Source: Aedes albopictus (taxonomy: Eukaryota; Arthropoda; Insecta; Diptera; Culicidae). From it: a DNA stretch of 64,000 nucleotides. Under the pieces are notes generated by a model. The model worked only from the letters and a program-made list of their open reading frames with translations, was not told the DNA's origin and ran no database searches. Location: assembly GCF_035046485.1 (NCBI RefSeq), contig NC_085137.1:134172703-134236702 (forward strand), given 5' to 3'. Position numbers and translations under genes: made by a program. Shown here piece after piece: positions 20,986-31,783 of the stretch (within the stretch, counting starts at the first letter, position 1; every line of letters starts with the position of its first letter).

Positions 20986-22284
20986 AATCTTTAAGCAATT
21001 TAAAACAATATTGGTTTAAAACATTGGCTAGGGTTGGGTGCTGTATTGGCATTAATGTGTTAGTTTGCATAAAAAAGTTTGGCCGTTTTCAAAAGTTACG
21101 CGAGCTTTGTTCATTGCGTAATTTTTCTATGACGCATAAAGATAATAGTTTTGATTATAAAATTGAAATGCTGAATGAAAAAAACATTTATTTTACTACT
21201 TGAAAAAAGCTGACAAAATCGGGGGTAGATAAAATCGGGGGTAGACAAAATCGGGGGCTGACAAAATCGGGTCCCCACTGTAAATGTATCTATTAAAAGT
21301 TTTAGCAAGGCACACTTAAAATGAAGTATCACAATACTAATGTGGACAAGAAACATAACCCAGATACCCAACAAGCAACCCTGTTTGGGTTTAAGCTTCT
21401 GCACGAGCCAGTGCGTTCAGCTGAGAAGAGGTGTGGTACCAGACCAGAAGGCAAGCTGCTGGTTGGTGGCTGCACCTGAAAACTTTGAAAACAGGACGTC
21501 TCCTCAGTCCTCATCCTGTGCTGCGTCGTAGTCGTCGTTTCACATTATTGATGGCGGTGAGTGACATTTGTGTGATGCTTTGACATGGGACCGAGTTATT
21601 TCATGCCCACCAGTTTTATTGGCCATATTCGTCATTTAAATTTTGTCACTTTGATCGGTGGCTGCTAGCTTCCTACACATTTCCCGCTCAAAACATCTGT
21701 TTGGAAATGTGGAGATACGTTTTACACCTTGTTTGCGGAAAGTGAATTGCTGCGGGTAGGCTCTTCCAGCGATAACCGTTGAACCTTATCACTACCATTA
21801 TTGAACGTATTGCCGCTGTATGGTACTCGGAAGAGAGGAAAAAACAGTAAAAGTTACAAGCTGCTTTATCAAAAACAAAAGGTTTTGCATTTTTACCAAT
21901 ACAAGCCATGTTATCATGTGCTCTACAAGCTACAACTTTTGAACTCTTTACCACAGGGAATACAGAACGCACCAATGAAGGGAGCTGCTGAACTTGACAA
22001 CAGAATGCACTTGCCTGAGGCGAGCGCGTAGCACCTTCCGTTCGCGCCAAATAAGGCTTGGCGAGTCAACACCAAAACACCGGGCTTCGGTAATTTATGC
22101 AAACCGGCTGTCTGCGCCCAAAGCGAGGAGCTCACTTTTGTTTTTGTCCCAGTTTTTCAGTGGTTCTACGTTTTGGGAAACGGATAAATATGAAATGTGT
22201 GTGCCATTCATACATTATCGAATAGAAACGAAACGTATAGGCACTATGGCATTGAAACGCACTTCGTATTGAAATGACCTTGTG
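20986..22284. other. Unassigned DNA with a transposon-end repeat at 21205-21285
   Basis: Four tandem GACAAAATCGGGGG units run into GGGTCCCCACTG. Read from the other strand this is CAGTGGGGACCCGATTTTG, which looks like a DNA-transposon terminus. The partner end was not placed. The rest has no recognised gene. Confidence 0.4.
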
Positions 22285-22554
22285 ACAGAGAAGACAGAGA
22301 AGACAGAGAAGACAGAGAAGACAGAGAAGACAGAGAAGACAGAGAAGACAGAGAAGACAGAGAAGACAGAGAAGACAGAGAAGACAGAGAAGACAGAGAA
22401 GACAGAGAAGACAGAGAAGACAGAGAAGACAGAGAAGACAGAGAAGACAGAGAAGACAGAGAAGACAGAGAAGACAGAGAAGACAGAGAAGACAGAGAAG
22501 ACAGAGAAGACAGAGAAGACAGAGAAGACAGAGAAGACAGAGAAGACAGAGAAG
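22285..22554. repeat. Perfect 9-bp minisatellite, 30 copies of ACAGAGAAG
   Basis: Thirty uninterrupted copies of ACAGAGAAG, 270 bp. The period is a multiple of three, so long frames occur on both strands (TEK on +, LCL and SLS on -). None of these has support as a gene. Confidence 0.95.
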
Positions 22555-24319
22555 ACAAAAAGGCAAAAATGTTACGTGAAATCATATCCAAGCTATTGAG
22601 CTTGGCTCGTCGCTGATATGAGAGCCCACCTTGTAGCAATCGTTCATGGCGTCCATTTTATGTTGTCTATTATTTTTTAAATAATTTGTGTAAATATATG
22701 TATTGGCCTTTAAAATCATTACATGCATCTCCGTCAAGCTACCTGTCCTTTCCAAAAATTTCACAATCAATCGAGGAATCTCGCAAAGCCATCATCCCGA
22801 TAACGGAGCCTCCATCTGCTGGTTTGTATCAACATATGCAACAAGTTTTATGACTTCTTTCCAAACCGAGCCCCCACTAAATGTTCACCAATATCACACG
22901 GTTGAGGGAGCATCTCAGTAGCACCCAAACGGCAACAACGGTGTAACAAACAAGGCGTATCACGTAGGTATCGCTTTCAATTTGCGTCCGTCTGTCCGTC
23001 CATCCAACAACGTCGCCGCCGCCACCGTATCGCAGCACAAATTTCACCGCGGGTCCCACTTCCTGAAGACCGGAGGCTCCAAAAAGGCAACACTTTCCCA
23101 CGGCCTGATCCGGAGACCAGCAGCGGAGAAAGAGCTCTGTTGCGGTGTGTCTCTGGGTGCTGCAAGCACGAGAGGTAGAAGATGGGTGGCTCCAACCAAA
23201 GACCCTTCAAACTTCCTAATTGAGTAATCGAGATTCACGTTGCAAATCGGGGGCTCTGCTGCAGGCTGGGTGGACCAAACTGGATTTAGGGTTATGGGGA
23301 GCAGCAGCAGTCGGTAGCACCAGCAGTACACGATGTTCTGGGATCGGTCAACATGGACAGCGAGCGACAATTCAAGAGATGCTTCAAATTATAAATGGCA
23401 CACAATCACTTTCTTTCACACGGATGGTCGGTTGGTTGGAACTGGAAACGGTCTGTGCAAAGTGTTTTCCTCAAGTGGAGGTGCAAGTACGCTACTGAGA
23501 GGGAATTGAAATGAGGATCGAGCTGGACAATCGAAAGTGGGTCGTAAAGTATGGGGAGTTTCTTAGCGTCACGCATCAAATTAACTTGATTTTTTTCCCT
23601 TGAACCATCCAGAAATTAAGACATTCAACTTTTGATCTCATTATTAGGCTTCAACCGAAAGATCTGATCTGGGAGATTATTGAATATCTCAAGTAATTTA
23701 GCGTCCACTCGTCCATACACAACCGTATACTGGACTGGTTTAAAAGTTAATTTCATCATAAGAGTTCAAGTTGATCGTCTCCTCGTCTTATCCGCATTCA
23801 CCGCACCGGGCACCGGGTTTCATTGAGAATCATACGAATCCCATTCCAGCAACAGAATCCAAGCCCAAAAGCCCAGCCTGATTATCTCGATTATTCACGG
23901 TTCAGCCGCCGTGGATTGAACGAACTTTGGGGTTCGGAACCGCGTAACTTCACAGATAATTAGTAATTACCCGGCTATAGGTATATCGACTCGACCGTGT
24001 TCGCGTTCGTTTCCAGTCGATCCCGAGCAGACGAAAATGACGTGATAGTAGTCATTTTTGCCTTCCCCGAACATCAACGTGTATTGAAAGGCTATATATT
24101 CACTCTAAAAAGAGGTTTTCGATAGAAGGCTAGGAGGGTAAAGTCATGGCGACTGTTTTGTGGAGTTTTGAGCTGAAACGTCTTCTTTCAATGCAGTGAA
24201 TAAACTTTTTTGTCCTGCATAAAAAGAAGGAGCGTTCAATATTATTGTGCATAAGTAAAAATGCAATAATAAAAACAAATATGGCAACGGCGGCAAAGGA
24301 GCGTTTGTAGGGAAGAGCA
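22555..24319. other. Unassigned DNA, no gene recognised
   Basis: GC-balanced, apparently unique DNA, with a CCCGAGCAG element end near 24026. The stretch at 24060-24165 is homologous to 38626-38720 (GTGTA.TGAAAGGCTATA, TTTCGATAGAAGGCT). Short frames at 22.9-23.5 kb lack motifs. Confidence 0.35.
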
Positions 24320-25250
24320 AAACGAGGTTACAGAGGCATTTCAGGGGGTTTCAAGGGGTTTCAAGGGGTATCAGTTGATCTCATGGGGGCCTCTAAGGGG
24401 TCTCAGGGGCGCTTCAGGAGGTTCCAGAAGAGTTCTCAAAGGTGCTTCAAGGAGTCTTCGGGGATTCCAGGGGGCTTCCAGTGGGTCCCAAGGGCATTTC
24501 AGGAGGTCTCAGAAACGTTGCAGGAGTTTCAGGGGTTGCCATGAAATATTAGAGGACCAACAAAGGGACATCAGAAGCTTGAGGGGGTAGCAAGAGGTCT
24601 CAGAGATTGTGAGGAATAAGCTTTAGTTTAAATTCACGAATAAAAAGAAATGAAAAAACGGGTCTCAGAGACGTTTAAGGTCCCGAAGTAGTCGCATTCA
24701 GAGGTTTCGGTGAGGAACCAGCAAAAATTGAAGAGGTGGTAATTCAAGATAATTGTAGAAATTGGCTCTTATCTTGTAACGGTTAAGTGGGTCAAGCGGG
24801 AGCTCATCCCGCACTATGTTTGTCGCGCAGATATGCCTTACAACCCTCTATTTAAAAAAAAGGGGCGTCCCAAGGGGTTCTCAAGGAGGTTCAGAGGATA
24901 TCAGGAGGACTTCAGGGGGTTTCAGGGGTATTTCAGGAGGGCTCCTTAATAAAATCAACCATCGCCCGTGTGAAAATGGGGAGGCTACGGTGGGCGGGAC
25001 ACGTTATCAGGATGTCGGATAACAACCTGGTTAATATGATTCTCGAGAGAAATCCAACCGGTACAAGACGACGCGAGCTCAGCGAGCGAGATGGATCGGT
25101 TAAGTGGAGCACTATCTGCGGACCCTTCGCATTGACTGGAGGCGCTGGAGACGCATAGCCATGGACCGGTTAGGTAAAAATAGCAGGGGGTTCCATGGGG
25201 CCTCAGGGGCACTTCAGGGGGTCTCAGGGGCGTTTATGGGTTTCAGAGAC
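24320..25250 (+). repeat. TTTCAGGGG minisatellite, forward orientation
   Basis: Degenerate TTTCAGGGGGTCTCAGGGG units, interrupted by unrelated DNA (24600-24860) and an EN-RT fragment (24955-25165). Before the R1-type insertion it was continuous with 28051 onwards, because GTTAAAGAG flanks that insertion. Confidence 0.75.
24955..25165 (+). pseudogene. C-terminal scrap of an EN-RT retrotransposon
   Basis: Reads GRLRWAGHVIRMSDNNLVNM, then ILERNPTGTRRRE and, after a frameshift, HYLRTLRIDWRRWRRIAMDR. The 'LRWAGHVxRM' block and following basic helix mark the C-terminus of insect EN-RT non-LTR proteins. Boundaries are set by the minisatellite on both sides. Confidence 0.75.
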
Positions 25251-25259
25251 GTTAAAGAG

Positions 25260-27317
25260 CGAAACGAACGGCGGATGGTGTTCGCCGCTGCAAAAGCCGC
25301 GCTTAAGACCGAGATAAGAGCAAGCAAAAAGGCCTGCTTTGAGGGTCTCTGTCAGAGTGCCAATACGAACCCGTGGGGTGACGCCTACAGGGTCGTTATG
25401 GCCAAGACGAGAGGTGTGATGGCTCCTACGGAGCAATCTCCAGAGATGTTGGAGGGGATCATTGGAGGACTTTTTCCGCGTCATGATCCTAGTCCTTGGC
25501 CTCCTTTCGTAGGACAGCCGGGGACTGGGGCTGGCGATGAGGAGAGGGTCACCGATGGGGAACTTGCGGGGATAGCTAAGTCCCTTAGCGTAGGTAAGGC
25601 CCCAGGTCCGGACGGAGTTCCGAACCTGGCCTTAAAAGAAGCTATTGCAGAGGCTCCCGAGATGTTCAGGTCTGCTATGCAGAAATGCCTGGACGAGGGA
25701 GTTTTCCCAGAAGCTTGGAAGAGGCAGAGCCTGGTACTATTGCCAAAGGCGGGGAAACCACCCGGAGACCCGTCGGCATATAGACCAATATGCTTGATTG
25801 ACACGGCGGGGAAGGTGCTCGAAAAGATCATCCTCAATAGAATGTTGCGGTTCACCGAGGGCGAAAATGGTCTTTCGAGTAACCAGTACGGCTTCCGGAA
25901 GGGGAGGTCCACCGTAGACGCTATCTTGTCGGTTACAAAAACCGCCGAGAAAGCACTCGAGCCTAAGAGGAGGGGAATTCGCTTTTGCGCGGTAGTGACT
26001 CTGGATGTAAGGAATGCGTTTAATAGCGCCAGCTGGTCTGCTATTGCCGATGCGCTCTTGCGTCTGGGGATACCGGAGTACCTGTACAAGATTCTCGGAA
26101 GTTACTTTCAGAATCGTGTACTAGTCTACGACACGGAGGTGGGTCGGAAGTGCTTTCACATAACCTCAGGAGTCCCGCAAGGTTCCATCCTGGGTCCGGT
26201 GTTATGGAATGTCATGTACGACGAGGTGTTGAGGTTGGAGTATCCAGTGGGAGTGGTGATTGTCGGATTTGCCGACGACATTACGCTCGAAGTCTACGGT
26301 GAAACGATCGAGGAGGTAAAGTTGACTACCAACCACTCGATCAAGGTTGTGGAGGCGTGGATGCGGTCCAGGAAACTGGAGCTGGCTCACCACAAGACAG
26401 AGGTGACGGTTGTTAACAACCTGAAGTCGGAGCAGCAGACGGAGATCAGTGTAGGAGACTGTACTATCCTGTCAAAGCGCTCCGTCAAACACTTGGGCGT
26501 GATGATCGACGATAAGCTTACCTTCGGTAGCCACGTCGATTATGCCTGTAAAAGAGCCTCCACAGCTATTGCGGCACTGTCCCGGATGATGTCCAATAGC
26601 TCTGCGGTGTACGCCAGTAAGCGCAAGCTTCTGGCTAGTGTTGCTACATCCATACTTAGGTATGGCGGCCCGGCGTGGGGCACCGCGCTAAGTACTAAAT
26701 GCTACCGACGGAAGCTGGAAAGTACTTACAGGCTTATGTGCCTGAGGGTTGCGAGCGCGTACCGTACCGTGTCACACGACGCTCTCTGCGTCATTACTGG
26801 TATGGTGCCTATCAGCATTCTTATCAGTGAGGACATGGAGTGCTTCGAAATGCGCGGCACAAGAGGCATACGCAGGACTGTCAGGATGGCCTCTATGGTC
26901 AAATGGCAGCGCGCGTGGGACAGTTCCACCAAAGGAAGGTGGACCTATAGGTTGATACCGAGGGTAGATAGTTGGATTAATAGGCGCCATGGGGAAGTCA
27001 CATTCCACCTGACACAGGTCCTTACAGGTCATGGTTGCTTCCGACAGTATCTACACCGTTTCGGGCATGCGGATTCTCCCGAATGCCCAGTGTGCAATGA
27101 TTTAGAGGAAACGGCGGAACACGTTTTGTTCGTGTGCCCGCGTTTTCGCACAATGTGTGACCGCATGCTTGCCACATGCGGGGAGGACACAACTCCGGAC
27201 ATCTTGGTCCAGAGGATGTGTAGGGATGAGTTTGGCTGGAACGCCGTTTCAACGGCTATTACCCACATCGTCTGGGAGCTACAGAGGAGGTGGCGCGTGG
27301 ACTCGGAGAATGGCTAG
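25260..27317 (+). CDS. ORF2 of an R1-clade element: reverse transcriptase, EN domain lost
   Basis: About 685 codons remain open to the stop at 27315-27317. The RT domain contains GKAPGPDGVPN, AYRPICLIDTAGKVLEKIIL, NQYGFRKGRSTVDAI, LDVRNAFNSASW, SGVPQGSILGPVLWNVMYDE and the catalytic FADD at 26268-26279. The C-terminus has a CCHC-like knuckle (CPVCNDLEETAEHVLFVC). No RNase H follows, which fits the R1 clade. The enzyme would copy the element RNA at a nicked target. The N-terminal endonuclease is missing through 5' truncation, so this copy cannot move alone. The frame is accidentally open upstream to 25104, through array and EN-RT scrap, giving a chimeric 737-codon frame. R1 assignment is by motif order, not a tree. 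Confidence 0.85.
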   Translation, partial: RNERRMVFAAAKAALKTEIRASKKACFEGLCQSANTNPWGDAYRVVMAKTRGVMAPTEQSPEMLEGIIGGLFPRHDPSPWPPFVGQPGTGAGDEERVTDGELAGIAKSLSVGKAPGPDGVPNLALKEAIAEAPEMFRSAMQKCLDEGVFPEAWKRQSLVLLPKAGKPPGDPSAYRPICLIDTAGKVLEKIILNRMLRFTEGENGLSSNQYGFRKGRSTVDAILSVTKTAEKALEPKRRGIRFCAVVTLDVRNAFNSASWSAIADALLRLGIPEYLYKILGSYFQNRVLVYDTEVGRKCFHITSGVPQGSILGPVLWNVMYDEVLRLEYPVGVVIVGFADDITLEVYGETIEEVKLTTNHSIKVVEAWMRSRKLELAHHKTEVTVVNNLKSEQQTEISVGDCTILSKRSVKHLGVMIDDKLTFGSHVDYACKRASTAIAALSRMMSNSSAVYASKRKLLASVATSILRYGGPAWGTALSTKCYRRKLESTYRLMCLRVASAYRTVSHDALCVITGMVPISILISEDMECFEMRGTRGIRRTVRMASMVKWQRAWDSSTKGRWTYRLIPRVDSWINRRHGEVTFHLTQVLTGHGCFRQYLHRFGHADSPECPVCNDLEETAEHVLFVCPRFRTMCDRMLATCGEDTTPDILVQRMCRDEFGWNAVSTAITHIVWELQRRWRVDSENG

Positions 27318-28041
27318 TCCAGATGCAGTACAAGAGGTGGTCCAGGGGTTCGGAGTCGGCTTCGTAGGTCATACCGGTGCCCTGCGGTCGAAATCGACCC
27401 TTACAACGATTAAGTGGCCGCGGAGAGGAAGTCCCGGTAGCGGTGCTGTCGTGGCGTCGGTCTACTGGGTTGGATCCGAGCCCGCGGTTGGAAAGGGGTC
27501 CCCGGCAAGGGTCGGGGTAGGTGAGATCCTGCTGTCTGCAACCTACGGGTGCATCTGATAGGGCCTGAAGGGTAGTGATACCCTTCCTTTGCGGGCAGGT
27601 CAGATCGGGTTGCACGTGGGCATCAGTTCTTGATGTCCACTCAGCAGTAGGGCGCGGGCGGGGTTGACCCTGCCCGCCTTCCGAGGACAAAGGGAGTGGC
27701 GAGGACCACTCGGGAAACTGGCTAAGCGCCAGCATGCTACCGTGATGGACTCTCCAAAGCGAGTCATCGATGTTCGTTGCTGCAGGCTACGCAGCTAACC
27801 TTGTGGGTGCGATGTGCACTAGCCCCTCTCTGAAGCAATACCTTCTTGGTGGTTCCGGAGAGACGTAGGGTTTGGCGACCATAGGAATGGTTTAGTGGGT
27901 ACGAGGAGAGAGTAGTCCTGGATTTTACTTTTGTTGTAGAAGACGGCCTGTCAGACCTACACTACCCTAACCTTCTGTTAGGGTGTCTGTTGAGCAGATT
28001 ATCCCCCTATGGTTTAGAAGGAAAAAAAAAAAAAAAGAGAA
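25260..28041 (+). mobile_element. R1-clade non-LTR retrotransposon, 5'-truncated copy
   Basis: The copy is flanked by GTTAAAGAG at 25251-25259 and 28042-28050. It consists of a 3' part of ORF2, a 3' UTR (27318-28020) and an A-rich tail starting with 15 adenines at 28022. It is inserted in the TTTCAGGGG array. 5' truncation with a duplicated target and 3' tail is the normal product of target-primed reverse transcription. The clean duplication and open frame point to a fairly recent insertion. Confidence 0.9.
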
Positions 28042-29280
28042 GTTAAAGAGGGTCCACGGAGGCTGTTGCGTTTCAGGGAGTCTTTCAGGGAGTTCCAGGG
28101 GGTCTAGGGACACTTCAAGGGGTCTCAGGGGCGTTCAATGGGTTTTAGGGACGCTTTAGGGGATCCATGGAGGCCTAAGATGCGTTCCATGGGTTTCAGG
28201 GATGCTCTTTTAGGGTCCACGGAGGCCTTAGATGCGTCTCAGGGGCTTTTCAGGACTCCAAGAGGGCCTTAGAGACATTCCAGGGGGTCTCAGGGGTGTT
28301 TTGGTAAGTCCGCGGAAGCCTTAAAAAGTTGTCAGGGGTTCTTTGGGGTGATTTCAGGGGGCCCCAGGCGGTCCGAAGGGCGCTCGGAGGTTCCAACAAG
28401 TTTGAGGTGGCTTCAGGGGGTCTCTGAGGCGCTTCAGGGGTTCTCAGGAGCGTTCGAAAGTGTCTCAGAGGGGGATTTCAAGGGGTCTCAACTGGGTATC
28501 TGAAGGTCTCAATTGCGTTTCAGGTGGTCTCATGGGAAACCTGGTGTTTTTAGGGGTATTGAAAGAAGTCTCAGAGGCTTTGAAGAGGGTCCACAGGGTT
28601 TGCATTCAGAGATCCCAAGGCCAGGGGCATTTCAAGGGATTTCAGGAAGTACCGAGAGGTTTCAACATCCTTAAAAGGCTGCTACAATCCGCTGAAACAC
28701 CTTGAAACGATTTCAGCGGACTCTTGAAAACTCTCCAGTAAACCCCTTGAAACCCCTTTATTTCCTCTGAAATGCCTTAAAACTCTCTCAATATCTCCAA
28801 ACTCCCATGAAAATGCACTTGAAATCCCTGTTACCAGCTTAAAATGCCCCTGAAATATCCTTCAAAAACGCAAAACGCCCTTCAAACCTCCATAATCTTA
28901 TGGAAACGCCTCTGAAATCCCCGTAGTCAATTTGAAATGCCCCTGAATCCGCTTAAAATGCCTTTAACTGGCTCCAGGAACCCCGTGGAACTTCCCTAAT
29001 AACTCCTTGAAGCACACCTGAAATGTTATAAAACGTCCCTGAAACCTTTCGGAGCGCCCTTTATGCGTTCTGAAACTCTCTGAAATGCCTTTCATGCCTG
29101 AAATGCCTTGAAACACCCCAGTAACGCCCCCTAAAGGCTCTTGAGACCCCCCCCCCCGAATCTTCCTTGAAACCGTTCGAAACGTCGCCGTAATCCCATT
29201 GGAACGCAAACAAAACCCGTCGAAATGCTCCAAAAAGACTCCTGAAAACCCTTGAAACAATCTTTTTTCTTGAAACAACC
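28042..29280. repeat. TTTCAGGGG inverted minisatellite pair
   Basis: Forward units (TTTCAGGGGGTCTCAGGG) run to about 28690. Reverse units (CCCCTGAAATGCC) then run to about 29280, with a short turn around 28690-28720. Frames through it are repetitive and not genes. Confidence 0.8.
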
Positions 29281-29404
29281 TGCAGACTTTTCCTCGCGAA
29301 CTACATAAGTTTCCTCATCAAAACACTTGGTTTAATTCGCACACAAAATTCTCTCTTTTTATGCACTTTTCAATTTATACATATATTAATGAATTCGCCA
29401 GTCC
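29281..29404. repeat. Spacer between inverted minisatellite units
   Basis: Contains CTCGCGAACTA, TTTTTATGCACTTTTCAATT and CCATGGCA. A homologous spacer lies at 29800-29935 (CTCTCGTAAACTA, CTGCACTTTTAAATTAAT, CCATGGCA). The array therefore has a higher-order period. Confidence 0.6.
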
Positions 29405-29799
29405 ATGGCATAAAAAGAGGTTCCAGGGCACTTCAACGGGTCTCAGAGGCGTTCGACGGGTCTCAGGGTTGTTTTAGGGTTCCAAGGTGGTCACTGATGC
29501 GTTTCAGGGGATTTCAGGAGCTTTTCAGGGTGCTTTAGGGACTTTCTAGGGAGCCTCAAGGGCGTTTCAGGGGGTCGCAGGGTTTTGGGGGTACCAGGTG
29601 GTTTCAGGGGCGCTGCAGGGGTCGCAGAAGCTTTCAAGGGGTCCCCAGGGGGTTTCCCTTTGGTTCGTCAACGAAGCCTCTCGAACATCCCCAAAAAGGC
29701 TCCTAAAAACCTCCGAAACAGTTCTGAAAGAACTCCCATTTGTGGGTTCTCTGAAAACTTCCTGAAAACCCCCCTTGGCACCATCTCAAATGCCGTGGA
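29405..29799. repeat. TTTCAGGGG inverted pair, second unit
   Basis: Forward units to about 29660, reverse units to about 29795. Confidence 0.7.
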
Positions 29800-30029
29800 G
29801 TAAGACCTGCTCTCGTAAACTAAGTTTTTTCATTGAAGCCCTGACTTAATTAATGCATAAAAAATCCTTTTTCTGCACTTTTAAATTAATGCAATTTTTT
29901 TTTCTGCACCCCCAGCCCATGGCACTTTTTAATAATTTCGAGTTCCAAAACCACTTTATATGCCGGCTATTTTTATTAAAAGTTCATTTATGCACCTTTT
30001 TATGCCCTGCAAGCGTTTATAGGAAACAG
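29800..30029. repeat. Second spacer of the higher-order array
   Basis: Homologous to 29281-29404 in its first 135 bp, then an extension of AT-rich TTTTATTAAAAGTTCATTTATGC-like sequence. Confidence 0.5.
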
Positions 30030-31340
30030 CAAAGGCGGGTTGCTGGAGCGTTTCAAAGGGGTACCAGGGGGTTTTTAGGGGTATCAGGAGGTCTCAGTGG
30101 CATTCAAGGGGATTTTAGGGTACTCTCAGTAGGTTACAGGGAGTTTCAGGGGATCTCAGGGGCACTTCAGGGGACCTTAAATGCATTTTGGAGGGTCTTA
30201 AGGGTTCCTTGGGGCCTCAGGATCGCTTCAAAGGGTCTTGGGGGATTCCAGAGGAATTCCAGTGAGTCTCAGGAGGCTCTAAGGCGTCTCATGGGTATTC
30301 CACGCGGTCTCAGAGGCGTTGTGGGGGTTTAAAGAGCGTTTCAAAAGATCTAAAGCGGAACCTGGAGGTCCTAGGGGAGTTTCAGAGTTGTTTCGCAGGC
30401 GTTTTTGGGGAAATCAGAGCAAGCCCCAGCAAATACACAATCGTAAATGATGTTGCATAGGATGTTAAAGTGCAGGCGATATGCGTACACTTTACACGTA
30501 GGTTAATGGAAGCATGTTCTCATATCGCCTACACTTTAGCATCCCATGCAACATCATATAAGACGTTGTGTTAGCTGGGGTATTATATGGAGTTCAACGG
30601 GGTGTTAAGGGGACTTCTGTGGCATTTCAGGAAAGTTTAGGGGATTTTCAGTGCCCCCTTTAAAAAATCTCTTAGAAACCCATAGAAACGCATCTGAAAT
30701 GTTTTTGGACGCCCCTGAAACCTCTATAATTCCATTGAAATGACCTATAAATACCTCTGAAACCCCCCTGATACGACTCTGACCTGAAATGCCTTGAAAC
30801 GCTCCTAAAACCTCAGTAATCCCACTGAATCGTCCTCAAGCTCTTCATAAATTTGAAATCCCTCTGATGCCTCTTGGATCGCCTTCAAAACCTCCTGAAA
30901 CGTACTCAGAAATGCTAAGTATCAACCGCTCCTTAAAACTCTAGGAACGCCCCTAAGAAGGCATGACGCGCCGTGTTATTATTCCTATCTTTGCTCCCTT
31001 TCTCACGAATGAAGGTATATTTCTGTTTCTACTGCACTGATGCATGATGTAAGTAATTTGTAGTTCCTAATACGTAGTAGACCTCTTGTAACGCCCTTTA
31101 AAAGCTCCTGAGACCCCTCTAAATCACCCTTAAAGCCCCTTGCAACGTCCCTGAAAACCCCTTTATATTACTGAAACCCCATTAAGTCCTCATAATCCCA
31201 TTAAAAATCCAACGAAACCTGGTGGAACGCCTGCTAAAGGCTCCTTAAATTCCTGATACAACCTTCTAAAACGCCCCTGAAGCCCCTTGGAACGCCTTTT
31301 TTTGGCTGTCTGGGAACTTCCTGGAAACCCCCTTGGCTAA
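30030..31340. repeat. TTTCAGGGG inverted pair, third unit
   Basis: Forward units run from 30030 to about 30420 and resume at 30590-30650 after a MITE. Reverse units run from about 30655 to 31340, broken by unrelated DNA at 30960-31080. Confidence 0.7.
30424..30580. mobile_element. Short foldback MITE
   Basis: CCCCAGCAAATACACAA at the left and TTGTGTTAGCTGGGG at the right are inverted repeats. Inner blocks ATGATGTTGCATAGGATG and CATCCCATGCAACATCAT also pair. No target duplication is clear. Confidence 0.65.
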
Positions 31341-31497
31341 TGCTGGTGAAATCCCGTCAAACTAAAATTCACGTTATTTGTAGATCGTGGGCAAAGTTCA
31401 GCTAAATTGAATCACTGTAAGCTGAAATACAATGTTCCGATCTTGCAGATTTTGTATGAGAAATCAGCATTGAATTACTAACTTTTGTCAATGGCTG
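31341..31497. other. Unassigned DNA
   Basis: Short AT-rich interval with no recognised feature. Confidence 0.3.
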
Positions 31498-31783
31498 CAC
31501 GGTCAGAAAATTCACTCATTTTGGAGCTAAAGTGGGACAACTCAAAAATGAGTAAATTTTATTTTCAGCGATAGCGCTGACCCAAGTGCGAAAATCTCAT
31601 CAGTTTAAATTGTATAATATTCTTGCTGATGTGAAGAATATTATACGGCTTTAATTGGTTGGATTTTTGCACTTGGGCGAGCGCTATCGCTGGAAATGCA
31701 ATTTACTCATTTTTTGAGCTGTTCCAGTTTAGCTCAGTTTTGTGTGAATCTTACTCATTTCAGAGTAACTTTTTCTTACCGTG
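31498..31783. mobile_element. Foldback MITE with CACGGTMAGAAAA ends
   Basis: Left CACGGTCAGAAAA and the complement of the right end, CACGGTAAGAAAA, are matched. Inner blocks (AGCGATAGCGCTGACCCAAGTGC and GCACTTGGGCGAGCGCTATCGCT) pair closely. Central ATATTATAC words complete the hairpin. Confidence 0.7.

Noticed and set aside
22132..22639. Long (LCL)n and (SLS)n frames on the - strand
   Set aside because: By-products of the 9-bp ACAGAGAAG repeat, with no unique sequence resembling a protein.
27157..27735. Frames overlapping the R1-type 3' UTR
   Set aside because: They lie in alternative frames of ORF2 and its 3' UTR and have no independent motif.
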